Shown here in pieces: positions 18,364 to 27,060 of a stretch of 64,000 bases of DNA (position 1 is the first letter of the stretch; the number at the start of each line of letters is the position of its first letter). This DNA is from Martinezella lusitana. GTDB lineage: Bacteria; Pseudomonadota; Alphaproteobacteria; Rhizobiales; Rhizobiaceae. The notes beneath the pieces were generated by a model. That model made no database searches, was not told the DNA's origin, and saw only the letters and a program-made list of their open reading frames with translations. The DNA lies in assembly GCF_016901135.1 (NCBI RefSeq), contig NZ_JAFEVL010000048.1:124001-188000 (forward strand), in the 5' to 3' direction. A program made the translations under genes and the position numbers.

Positions 18364-18405
18364 TTTCCTGCCTCGCCCTTTATCCGAAGGGTGGAAAACA
18401 GGAAA
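18364..18405 (+). promoter_or_regulatory. nested leader hairpin upstream of the GlsB-type gene
   Basis: Outer arms TTTCCTG / CAGGAAA and inner arms CCCTT / AAGGG fit one nested hairpin. The outer right arm includes part of the AGGAAAGGA ribosome site of the gene at 18416, so folding could limit its translation. It also sits just after the lpd stop. Structure inferred by eye. Confidence 0.4.
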
Positions 18406-18415
18406 GGAAATCAAC

Positions 18416-18670
18416 ATGTCTATAGCTGCTCAAGGTTGGATCGTTTTTCTTCTCATCGGGCTGGTCGCGGGTTTTCTCGCGAGCCTGGTGGTGGGAGGCG
18501 GCGGGCTCATCGGTTGCCTGGTGAGCGGCGTGATCGGAGCCTTTGTCGGCGGCTTCCTGTTCCACTGGTTCGGGATTTCGCTGGGCATTGAAAATGCGCT
18601 CGTCGTGGAGATCATCCATGCCACGGTCGGCGCGATCGTCGTGGTGCTATTGGCGAGATTGATCGTCTAG
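18416..18670 (+). CDS. GlsB/YeaQ/YmgE family membrane protein (copy 1)
   Basis: An 84-residue protein that is almost entirely transmembrane, with three hydrophobic segments and the Gly-rich pattern of the transglycosylase-associated family: LIGLVAGFLASLVVGGGG, LVSGVIGAFVGGFLF and HATVGAIVVVLLARLIV. Members are induced by stress in several bacteria; the biochemical role is not known. ATG 11 bases after AGGAAAGGA. Two relatives are at 18741 and 41431. Confidence 0.88.
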   Translation: MSIAAQGWIVFLLIGLVAGFLASLVVGGGGLIGCLVSGVIGAFVGGFLFHWFGISLGIENALVVEIIHATVGAIVVVLLARLIV

Positions 18671-18740
18671 GGCACTTCCAGTAAGGCGCAACGCGGCGTC
18701 CGGCAGGATTATCCTGAAGGGCGCCTTGAATGAGGGTTTG

Positions 18741-18989
18741 ATGGAAAGCGTAGGTTGGCTGGGTCTGATCATCATCGGCGGTCTTGCGGGCTGGCTCGCG
18801 GGCAAGCTGATGGATGCGCGCTACGGCATCATCCTCAACATCATCCTCGGCATTGCCGGTTCGGTAGTGGCCGCGGCGTTGATGGTGGCCCTGCATGTCG
18901 GCGTGCCCGGCGGCCGGCTCGGCTTTTTCATCACCGGTTTCATTGGTGCATGCATTCTGATATTCCTCGCCAAATTCGCACGGCGATGA
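18741..18989 (+). CDS. GlsB/YeaQ/YmgE family membrane protein (copy 2)
   Basis: An 82-residue membrane protein from ATG 18741 (SD GAGGG just upstream; a TTG five codons earlier is also in frame). Pattern: GWLGLIIIGGLAGWLAGKLM, GIILNIILGIAGSVVAAAL and FFITGFIGACILIFLAKFAR. It is closer to the protein at 41431 than to the adjacent copy 1, judging by shared LIIIGGLAGW and ITGFIGACILIF blocks. The gene lies 36 bases before the lipA ATG and may be co-transcribed. Confidence 0.88.
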   Translation: MESVGWLGLIIIGGLAGWLAGKLMDARYGIILNIILGIAGSVVAAALMVALHVGVPGGRLGFFITGFIGACILIFLAKFARR

Positions 18990-19025
18990 ATGGGCCGCGG
19001 ACAAGCGGCGGAAAGTAGACGTTTC

Positions 19026-19997
19026 ATGGTCACGATTCTCGACAGGATCAATCCAGACGCAAAGCGCGTAAGACACCCGGAGAAGGCGCATCGGCCGGAT
19101 ACGGAAGTCCTGCGCAAGCCGGACTGGATCCGCGTCAAGGCGCCGACATCGAAGGGCTATGCCGAAACCCGTTCGATCGTGAAGGAGCACAAGCTCGTCA
19201 CGGTCTGCGAGGAAGCCGGCTGCCCGAACATCGGCGAATGCTGGGACAAGAAGCACGCCACCTTCATGATCATGGGCGAGATCTGCACGCGCGCCTGCGC
19301 CTTCTGCAACGTCGCCACCGGCAAGCCGAATGCGCTCGACATGGCCGAGCCGGAAAACGTCGCCAAGGCCGTCAAGCAGATGGGCCTCAGCCACGTCGTC
19401 ATCACGTCAGTCGACCGCGATGATCTTGCGGACGGCGGCGCCGAGCATTTCGAGAAGGTGATCTGGGCGATCCGCGCCGCTTCGCCCATGACGACGATCG
19501 AAATCCTGACGCCGGATTTCCTGAAGAAGCCGGGTGCGCTGGAGCGCGTCGTCGCCGCCAAGCCTGACGTCTTCAATCACAACATGGAAACCGTGGCCGG
19601 CAACTATCTGACGGTCCGTCCGGGCGCACGCTACTTCCATTCGATTCGTCTGCTGCAGCGGGTCAAGGAACTGGACCCGACCATGTTCACCAAGTCGGGA
19701 ATCATGGTCGGCCTCGGCGAAGAGCGTAACGAAGTCCTGCAGCTGATGGACGACCTGCGCACCGCCGATGTCGATTTCCTGACCATCGGCCAGTATCTGC
19801 AGCCGACGCGCAAGCATCATCAGGTGATGAGTTTCGTCACGCCGGAAGAGTTCAAGTCTTATGAGACGGTCGCCTACACCAAGGGCTTCCTGATGGTCGC
19901 CTCCAGCCCGTTGACGCGCTCCTCCCACCATGCCGGCGACGATTTCGCCCGGCTGCGGGCGGCGCGCGAAAAGAAGCTGCTGCTGGCAGCCGAGTAA
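19026..19997 (+). CDS. lipA: lipoyl synthase LipA
   Basis: Radical-SAM enzyme that inserts two sulfurs into octanoyl chains on lipoyl domains, here fitting the PDH genes beside it. At 323 residues from ATG 19026 it has the auxiliary cluster cysteines C61, C66 and C72 (CEEAGCPNIGEC), the radical-SAM cysteines C87, C91 and C94 (CTRACAFC), and the C-terminal RSSHHAGDDF with the cluster-ligating serine. A frame back to 18990 overlaps nothing useful. Followed by a terminator. Confidence 0.97.
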   Translation: MVTILDRINPDAKRVRHPEKAHRPDTEVLRKPDWIRVKAPTSKGYAETRSIVKEHKLVTVCEEAGCPNIGECWDKKHATFMIMGEICTRACAFCNVATGKPNALDMAEPENVAKAVKQMGLSHVVITSVDRDDLADGGAEHFEKVIWAIRAASPMTTIEILTPDFLKKPGALERVVAAKPDVFNHNMETVAGNYLTVRPGARYFHSIRLLQRVKELDPTMFTKSGIMVGLGEERNEVLQLMDDLRTADVDFLTIGQYLQPTRKHHQVMSFVTPEEFKSYETVAYTKGFLMVASSPLTRSSHHAGDDFARLRAAREKKLLLAAE

Positions 19998-20021
19998 AAA
20001 CCGGCTCTTGCCTTTTGAACG

Positions 20022-20048
20022 AACCGCGGCGATTGTGCCGCGGTTTTT
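20022..20048 (+). terminator. rho-independent terminator after lipA
   Basis: AACCGCGGC, loop GATTGT, GCCGCGGTT and a T run, 25 bases after the lipA stop. Confidence 0.9.
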
Positions 20049-20151
20049 GTTTGTGTCGTCATTTGCTTGTCATCTGTGCGGCCTAGGGAACACGCCGCCG
20101 TTTGTGACCGGTATCGGCGCTTTAGACTAGAATCGACTATGGAGCTGGACC

Positions 20152-20745
20152 GTGGAGCAGACCGTCGCGCCGCTGGCGCTGTCCCGTGCCGTCGATATCG
20201 ACGAAGCCGCTGCGATTCTGCAAAAAGCGAACCGCATCCTCGTCATGGGCTGTTCCGGTGGGGGCAAATCGACGTTGTCGCTGAAGATCGCCGCCCGATT
20301 CGGCCTCGCCTATGTCTCGATCGATCGAGATGTGCTGTGGCTGCCGGGCTGGAAGCAGCGCGACAAGGCCGAGCAGCGCGCGATCATCCTTTCCAAGGTC
20401 GAGAGCGAGCGCTGGATCATGGACGGCACCAATCCCTCCACCTTCGACATACGCCTGCCGCGCACCGATTTCGTCATCTGGGTACGGATGCCACGGCTGC
20501 TTTGCATCTGGGGTGCCGTCTCCCGCTGGATCAAATGGATCGGTCGCACGCGCCCGGAAATGGCGCCCGGTTGCCGAGAGAAGGTCGACTGGGAATTTCT
20601 GCGCTTCATCTGGACGTTTGAGGAAAAATTTACGCCCCGCGTCGTCACTGGCCTTATCGAACATGGCCCCGATGTGCCTGTTTTACAGTTAAAATCCCGC
20701 GGCGAAATGCGTCAGCTTCTTGATCTTCTTGGCCGTCCTGCTTAA
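20152..20745 (+). CDS. P-loop NTPase, adenylate-kinase-like / topology-modulation-type protein
   Basis: A 197-residue P-loop protein with Walker A GCSGGGKST (33-41), the lid-like region WIMDGTNPSTFDIRLPRTDF and an Arg-rich C-terminal half. This arrangement is typical of proteins annotated DNA topology modulation protein FlaR or AAA ATPase, which resemble small nucleotide or shikimate-type kinases; the real substrate is unknown. GTG start at 20152; no in-frame ATG upstream. It sits between lipA and ratA on the same strand, nine bases before ratA. Confidence 0.8.
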   Translation: MEQTVAPLALSRAVDIDEAAAILQKANRILVMGCSGGGKSTLSLKIAARFGLAYVSIDRDVLWLPGWKQRDKAEQRAIILSKVESERWIMDGTNPSTFDIRLPRTDFVIWVRMPRLLCIWGAVSRWIKWIGRTRPEMAPGCREKVDWEFLRFIWTFEEKFTPRVVTGLIEHGPDVPVLQLKSRGEMRQLLDLLGRPA

Positions 20746-20754
20746 TTGCCGATC

Positions 20755-21201
20755 ATGCCTCAATTCGAAACCCATCGCCCCGTTCCGCATTCGCCTGACC
20801 AGATGTTCGACCTCGTCGCCGACGTCGAACGCTATCCGGAATTCCTGCCGCTTTGCGACGGGCTCGTTGTTCGCAGCCGCAAGGAACGCGACGGTAAGGT
20901 GTTGCTGATCGCCGACATGACCGTCGGCTACAAGGCGATCCGCGAAACCTTCACCACGCAGGTGTTGCTGAACAAGCTCGAGCACGCCATCGATGTGAAA
21001 TATATCGACGGCCCTTTCAAATATCTCGACAATCGCTGGCGCTTCGCGCCGTTGGAAAACGGCGGCTGCAGCATCGATTTCTTCATCGATTACGAGTTCA
21101 AGAGCCGCATTCTCGGCGCCTTGATGGGATCGATGTTCGATCGTGCATTCCGCATGTTCACGGATGCCTTTGAGACGCGCGCGAACAAGATCTACGCGTG
21201 A
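20755..21201 (+). CDS. RatA/COQ10 family START-like protein
   Basis: A 148-residue SRPBCC/START-fold protein: PQFETHRPVPHSPDQMFDLV at the N-terminus and the DGPFKYLDNRWRF core. Mitochondrial relatives (Coq10) bind ubiquinone; E. coli RatA was described as inhibiting ribosome subunit association. In alphaproteobacteria a lipid or quinone chaperone role is the more likely reading. ATG at 20755 preferred over the TTG at 20746. Convergent with cinA, 15 bases apart, with no terminator visible. Confidence 0.9.
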   Translation: MPQFETHRPVPHSPDQMFDLVADVERYPEFLPLCDGLVVRSRKERDGKVLLIADMTVGYKAIRETFTTQVLLNKLEHAIDVKYIDGPFKYLDNRWRFAPLENGGCSIDFFIDYEFKSRILGALMGSMFDRAFRMFTDAFETRANKIYA

Positions 21202-21216
21202 GGCCGGATTTCGGCG

Positions 21217-21714
21217 TCAGCGGTCGAGAGCGATCAACATTTCCAGCGCCGTCTTCACGGTAGCAAGCCGCACCTTGTCACGGCCGATATCGCCATAGCG
21301 CATTTCGTGGTGGATCAGCGCGCCGTTGCGCGCCTTGGCGGCAAGGTGAACGAGTCCGACTGGCTTTTCCGCTGACCCGCCGCCGGGACCGGCTATACCG
21401 GTGACTGCGACTGCCAAATCCGCATGCGAGCGGAAGAGGGCGCCATGCACCATCTGCAGCGCCGTTTCCTTCGAGACGGCGCCGAAACGCACTAGCGTCT
21501 GCTCCTGAACGCCGAGCATCTCCATCTTCGCCGAGTTGGTGTAGGTGACGAAACCACGGTCGACGACAGACGACGAGCCGGGGATTTCCGTCAATGCGCC
21601 GGCGATCAATCCGCCGGTGCAGGATTCCGCCGTGGCGACCATTCGGACCTTTGCCGTGAAGTCCGTGACGATGGTTTGCGCGAGCGCAAGAATGTCCTCC
21701 GGGAAATGGGTCAC
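21217..21714 (-). CDS. CinA C-terminal domain protein (PncC-type nicotinamide-nucleotide amidase)
   Basis: A 165-residue stand-alone CinA C-terminal domain, the family that deamidates NMN to NaMN in pyridine nucleotide recycling. ATAESCTGGLIAGALTEIPG holds the conserved Ser and AVTGIAGPGGGSAEKPVG the second signature. It starts with GTG at 21714, overlapping the TGA of ispDF (GTGA), so it is the second gene of an ispDF-cinA unit. An apparent upstream extension belongs to a shadow frame inside ispDF. Confidence 0.93.
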   Translation of the reverse strand: MTHFPEDILALAQTIVTDFTAKVRMVATAESCTGGLIAGALTEIPGSSSVVDRGFVTYTNSAKMEMLGVQEQTLVRFGAVSKETALQMVHGALFRSHADLAVAVTGIAGPGGGSAEKPVGLVHLAAKARNGALIHHEMRYGDIGRDKVRLATVKTALEMLIALDR

Positions 21715-22931
21715 GCCTTGCCTCCGCGATAGACCACGGTTGCCGTTGCGATGGCGGCGATGCCTTCGCGGCGACCGACGAAGCCGATCCCTTCGTTGGT
21801 GGTTGCCTTCACCGAACAGCGATCGAGGCTGATGCCCAGAAATTCGGAGAGTTTTGCGCGCATGGCGTCGCGATGCGGCCCGACCTTCGGCGCCTCGGCG
21901 ATCAGCGAGACATCCGCATTCATGATAGTGCCGCCGTGCTCGCGCACGATCTTCGCCGCATGCTCGATGAAGATGCGGGATGCTGCGCCCTTCCATTGTG
22001 GATCGGAGGGCGGAAAGTGATCGCCGATATCACCTGCGCCGCAGGTCGCGAGCAAGGCGTCCGTCAATGCATGCAGCGCGACGTCGGCGTCGGAATGCCC
22101 CTTCAGCGTCTGATCGTGCGGAATGAAGACACCGCAGAGCGTGACGCCATCGCCCGGCTCGAGCTGGTGCACGTCATAACCGTTGCCGGTGCGTACGTCG
22201 GGCAGAAGAGCGGCAGAAAGCTTCTCATCGGCCATGGCGATATCCCTTTTGATGGTCAGCTTGATATTGTCAGCACTGCCGGTCACGAGCGTGACAGGTA
22301 AACCGTTCCATTCGGCGATAGCGGCATCGTCGGTAAAATCGGTCTTGCCGTCGGCAGTCGCCTTTTCATGTGCGGCCAGAATATCGGCAAACCGGAAGGA
22401 TTGCGGCGTCTGCGCGGCATGAAGCCCGGCGCGAGGCACCGTTTCCACGACCAGCGCACGTCCATCCGCCCGCTTCAGCGTGTCCGTCACAGACATTGCG
22501 GGCAGAACTGCCGGCGCACCGGCCGCAAGGGCCTCGGCAACGCGATCCAGCAGATCGTGGTCGAAGAAGGGGCGCACGGCATCGTGGATCATGACATGCG
22601 TCACGCCGCTTCCCTGCAACTGCCGTAATCCCGCGAGCACCGATTGCTGCCGCGTCGCGCCGCCGAAAGCGATGTCGACTTCAGGCGAGTCGCCAACCTG
22701 CTTCAGCGCCGACCGCAGCAGGCTCTCATCGTCGTGGTGGATGACGACGACGATCTTCGCCGCCTGCGGCCATGTCACGAATCTTTCAAGCGTATGCGCA
22801 ATAACCGCTCTGCCGCCGATCGCGCGATATTGCTTGGGACCTTCTTCCGGCGAGCCCGCCCGTTCGCCGCGTCCGGCGGCAACGATCACGATTCCCACCG
22901 ACAGCGGTTGCGTTGAATGCATTTGCGTCAT
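21711..22931 (-). CDS. ispDF: bifunctional IspD/IspF, MEP pathway enzyme
   Basis: Fusion of MEP cytidylyltransferase (residues about 1-235, SVGIVIVAAGRGERAG) and MECDP synthase (from about 245, RTGNGYDVHQLEPG, with the metal-binding DVH and GHSDADVALHALTDAL). It covers two non-consecutive steps of isoprenoid precursor synthesis; such fusions are common in alphaproteobacteria. The 406-residue start at 22931 is set by TTGGGGG a few bases upstream; longer frames lack a ribosome site. Divergent from dusB. Confidence 0.96.
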   Translation of the reverse strand: MTQMHSTQPLSVGIVIVAAGRGERAGSPEEGPKQYRAIGGRAVIAHTLERFVTWPQAAKIVVVIHHDDESLLRSALKQVGDSPEVDIAFGGATRQQSVLAGLRQLQGSGVTHVMIHDAVRPFFDHDLLDRVAEALAAGAPAVLPAMSVTDTLKRADGRALVVETVPRAGLHAAQTPQSFRFADILAAHEKATADGKTDFTDDAAIAEWNGLPVTLVTGSADNIKLTIKRDIAMADEKLSAALLPDVRTGNGYDVHQLEPGDGVTLCGVFIPHDQTLKGHSDADVALHALTDALLATCGAGDIGDHFPPSDPQWKGAASRIFIEHAAKIVREHGGTIMNADVSLIAEAPKVGPHRDAMRAKLSEFLGISLDRCSVKATTNEGIGFVGRREGIAAIATATVVYRGGKA

Positions 22932-23144
22932 AAACCCCCAAGGAATAAAAGGCTCCGTCTCCAGCATGGCTCTGAAAAGCGCAGAGCTTTCTTTTGTGCA
23001 AGCACATGCTAAATAGATCGCCAAAGCGGGACCTTGCTCCAGCAGGGTCTATCGCCTTGAATGGGTATTTTCCAGCATTTGCCCAAAAAATATCGGGCCT
23101 CTCCGAAACCCCTTGGCAAACTTCTCAAGCCTGTCTAAAAATAG

Positions 23145-23161
23145 TGCAGATGTATGGTGTG
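23145..23161. promoter_or_regulatory. candidate NtrC binding site ahead of dusB-ntrB-ntrC
   Basis: TGCAGA-TGTAT-GGTGTG matches the TGCA/GGTG core and the 5-base spacer of the NtrC consensus TGCACC-N5-GGTGCA, with mismatches at four outer positions. Autogenous control of this operon by NtrC is known in rhizobia. It overlaps the ATG at 23154, which casts doubt on either the site or that start codon. Confidence 0.35.
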
Positions 23162-24182
23162 CCCGAAAGATAATCATTTGCTTTCATCCGAGCTTGTAAC
23201 CTCGTTTTCCATCGGCCCGGTGTCAATCCGCAATCGCGTCGTCCTTGCGCCGATGTCGGGCGTGACCGATCTGCCTTTCCGGCAGCTGGCTTTGCGCTAT
23301 GGGGCGGGCCTGGTCGTGACCGAGATGGTGGCAAGCCGCGAGCTGGTGCAGGACACGGCCGAATCCTGGGCGCGCCTGAAGAGCGCCGGGCTGAAGCCGC
23401 ATATGGTGCAGCTTGCCGGCCGCGAGGCTCACTGGATGGCGGAGGCGGCCAGGATCGCTGCCGGCAACGGTGCCGATATCATCGATATCAACATGGGCTG
23501 TCCGGCCAAGAAGGTCATCGGCGGCTATTCCGGTTCGGCGCTGATGCGCGATCCGGATCATGCGCTCAGTCTGATCGAGGCGACGGTCGGCGCGGTCGAT
23601 ATTCCCGTCACGTTGAAGATGCGGCTCGGCTGGGACGAGAATTCCATCAATGCGCCTGATATCGCGCGTCGTGCCGAAGAGGCGGGTGTCCAGCTCGTGA
23701 CCATCCATGGCCGCACGCGCATGCAGTTCTACGAGGGCAGGGCGGATTGGGATGCGATCCGCGCCGTGCGCAATGTCGTCTCCATTCCGCTGGTCGCCAA
23801 TGGCGATGTCGAGACGCCGGAGGATGCGCGGGAAATCCTGCGCCGATCCGGCGCCGATGCCGTCATGATCGGCCGTGGTTGCCAGGGCCGCCCTTGGCAT
23901 GCCGGCGTTCTGGCTGGTCATCGCGAGCCGGACCGCCAGGAGATCGTCGATATCGCCCTTGAGCACTATCGGATGATGCTGGGTTTCTATGGCGAGGCCG
24001 TTGGCATCCGTCATGCCCGCAAGCATCTGGCCTGGTATCTGGATCGCCATGCTCCGGCGACCACTGGTGCCGACAAGGCAAAAATCATGACTTCGAAAGA
24101 TAGCCGCGAGGTAGCCGCATCGTTCCATGCGGCATTGCAGGCCGGGGCGGATCTCGCCCCATGCGTCCAGGAGGCGGCATGA
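23154..24182 (+). CDS. dusB: tRNA-dihydrouridine synthase (DusB/NifR3)
   Basis: Flavoenzyme that reduces uridines in tRNA D-loops. The 342 residues include APMSGVTDLPFRQLALRYGA, the signature DINMGCPAKKVIGGYSGSALM with the catalytic Cys, and a GRGCQGRPW phosphate-binding loop. Historically called nifR3 in nitrogen-fixing species because it is always upstream of ntrB. The start is uncertain: the ATG at 23154 has no ribosome site, and an in-frame TTG at 23178 would give the more usual N-terminal length. The stop overlaps ntrB by ATGA. Confidence 0.93.
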   Translation: MVCPKDNHLLSSELVTSFSIGPVSIRNRVVLAPMSGVTDLPFRQLALRYGAGLVVTEMVASRELVQDTAESWARLKSAGLKPHMVQLAGREAHWMAEAARIAAGNGADIIDINMGCPAKKVIGGYSGSALMRDPDHALSLIEATVGAVDIPVTLKMRLGWDENSINAPDIARRAEEAGVQLVTIHGRTRMQFYEGRADWDAIRAVRNVVSIPLVANGDVETPEDAREILRRSGADAVMIGRGCQGRPWHAGVLAGHREPDRQEIVDIALEHYRMMLGFYGEAVGIRHARKHLAWYLDRHAPATTGADKAKIMTSKDSREVAASFHAALQAGADLAPCVQEAA

Positions 24183-25332
24183 CTTCAAAATCCAGCTCCG
24201 GGGCCGGGGAGAGCGCGGGCAATTCCGTGGCCATGGCCGTTCTCAACGCGATCCAGAACCCGGTCGTCATGGTCGACGAGGCGGGGCTCATCGCCTTTGC
24301 CAACTGGGAGGCAGAAGTCTTCTTCGGCGCCAGCGCCTCGCATCTGTCGCGCTACAAGATCTCGACTTTCATTCCATTCGGCAGCCCCCTGCTGGCGCTG
24401 ATCGACCAGGTGCGCGAGCGCCGCGCGCCCGTCAACGAATATCGCGTCGATCTCAGCTCGCCGCGTCTCGGGCAAGACAAGCTGGTGGACCTCTATGTCG
24501 CGCCGATTTCCAGCGAGCCCGGCTCCGTGGTGGTGGTGTTCCAGGAACGTTCGATGGCCGACAAGATCGACCGGCAATTGACGCATCGCGCTGCCGCCCG
24601 CTCGGTCACCGGCCTCGCTTCCATGCTGGCGCATGAAATCAAGAACCCGCTGTCTGGTATTCGCGGCGCCGCGCAGCTGCTCGAGCAATCCGTCGAGGAC
24701 GACGATCGCGCGCTGACGCGCCTCATCTGCGACGAAACCGACCGTATCGTATCCCTGGTCGACCGCATGGAGGTTTTCTCCGATGAGCGTCCGATCGATC
24801 GCGTGCCCGTCAATATCCATTCCGTCCTCGATCATGTGAAGGCGGTCGCCAGGGCCGGTTTTGCCCGCAATATCAAACTGTCAGAGAATTACGATCCGTC
24901 ACTGCCGGCGGTTTTCGCAAACAGGGACCAGCTCGTGCAGGTCTTCCTCAATCTGGTGAAGAATGCCGCAGAGGCGGTCGGCGATCGGCAGGATGGCGAG
25001 ATCATGCTGACGACGGCCTATCGCCCCGGCATTCGCCTTTCCGTCGCCGGCACGCGCGAAAAGATCTCGCTGCCGCTCGAATTCTGCGTGATCGACAATG
25101 GTCCCGGCGTGCCCGCCGATCTCGTGCCGCATCTTTTCGATCCGTTCATCACGACCAAAACCAACGGTACCGGCCTCGGTCTGGCGCTGGTCGCCAAGAT
25201 CATCGGCGACCATGGCGGCATCGTCGAATGCGACAGCCAGAACCATCGCACCACTTTCCGCGTTTTGATGCCGGCCTCCAAAGGCATCACGCTTGAAGAC
25301 GCCCCCTTTCCGAACTCTACAGGGACTACTCG

Positions 25333-25336
<4 letters not shown>
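24179..25336 (+). CDS. ntrB: nitrogen regulation sensor kinase NtrB (GlnL)
   Basis: Cytoplasmic histidine kinase/phosphatase that sets NtrC phosphorylation in response to PII. The 385 residues run PAS domain (about 15-120), dimerisation domain with the phospho-accepting His in LAHEIKNPLSGIRGAAQ, then the ATPase domain with NLVKNAAEAV (N box), DNGPGVP (G1) and TNGTGLGLALV (G2). No membrane segment. ATG overlaps the dusB stop; the TGA overlaps ntrC in turn. Confidence 0.97.
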
Positions 25337-26784
<1,448 letters not shown>

Positions 26785-26796
26785 CAACGTGATCGG

Positions 26797-26874
26797 ATGC
26801 GTTGCATTTTCGCCACAATGCGTTGCTTAAAGGTCACGCAGTAGATTCGTCCTTTTTGCGATGGCGATTCGTCC
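26797..26874. promoter_or_regulatory. candidate ntrYX control region with two direct-repeat pairs
   Basis: ATGCGTTGC occurs at 26797-26805 and 26818-26826 (21-base period); GATTCGTCC at 26844-26852 and 26866-26874 (22-base period). A consensus -35 TTGACA at 26781-26786 overlaps the ntrC stop. Two-turn spacing suggests a dimeric or tandem regulator site. The 276-base gap holds nothing else recognisable. Confidence 0.35.
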
Positions 26875-27060
26875 GGCTTGCGGCCATAAAATGGCGGTTC
26901 GCCTGATTTTTCAGTCTATTGCAAAGATGACTTGAAGTAAGGGTTTCGCTTTTAGGCGAGACCGGACGACAGTTCCCGCCTCTGCCTGTCGCTCACGCTG
27001 ATGCCGAAAACGGCGGCAGCGTGAATTGACCAGGGCGCCGACCGTCGCTTGGGCGTGGAG

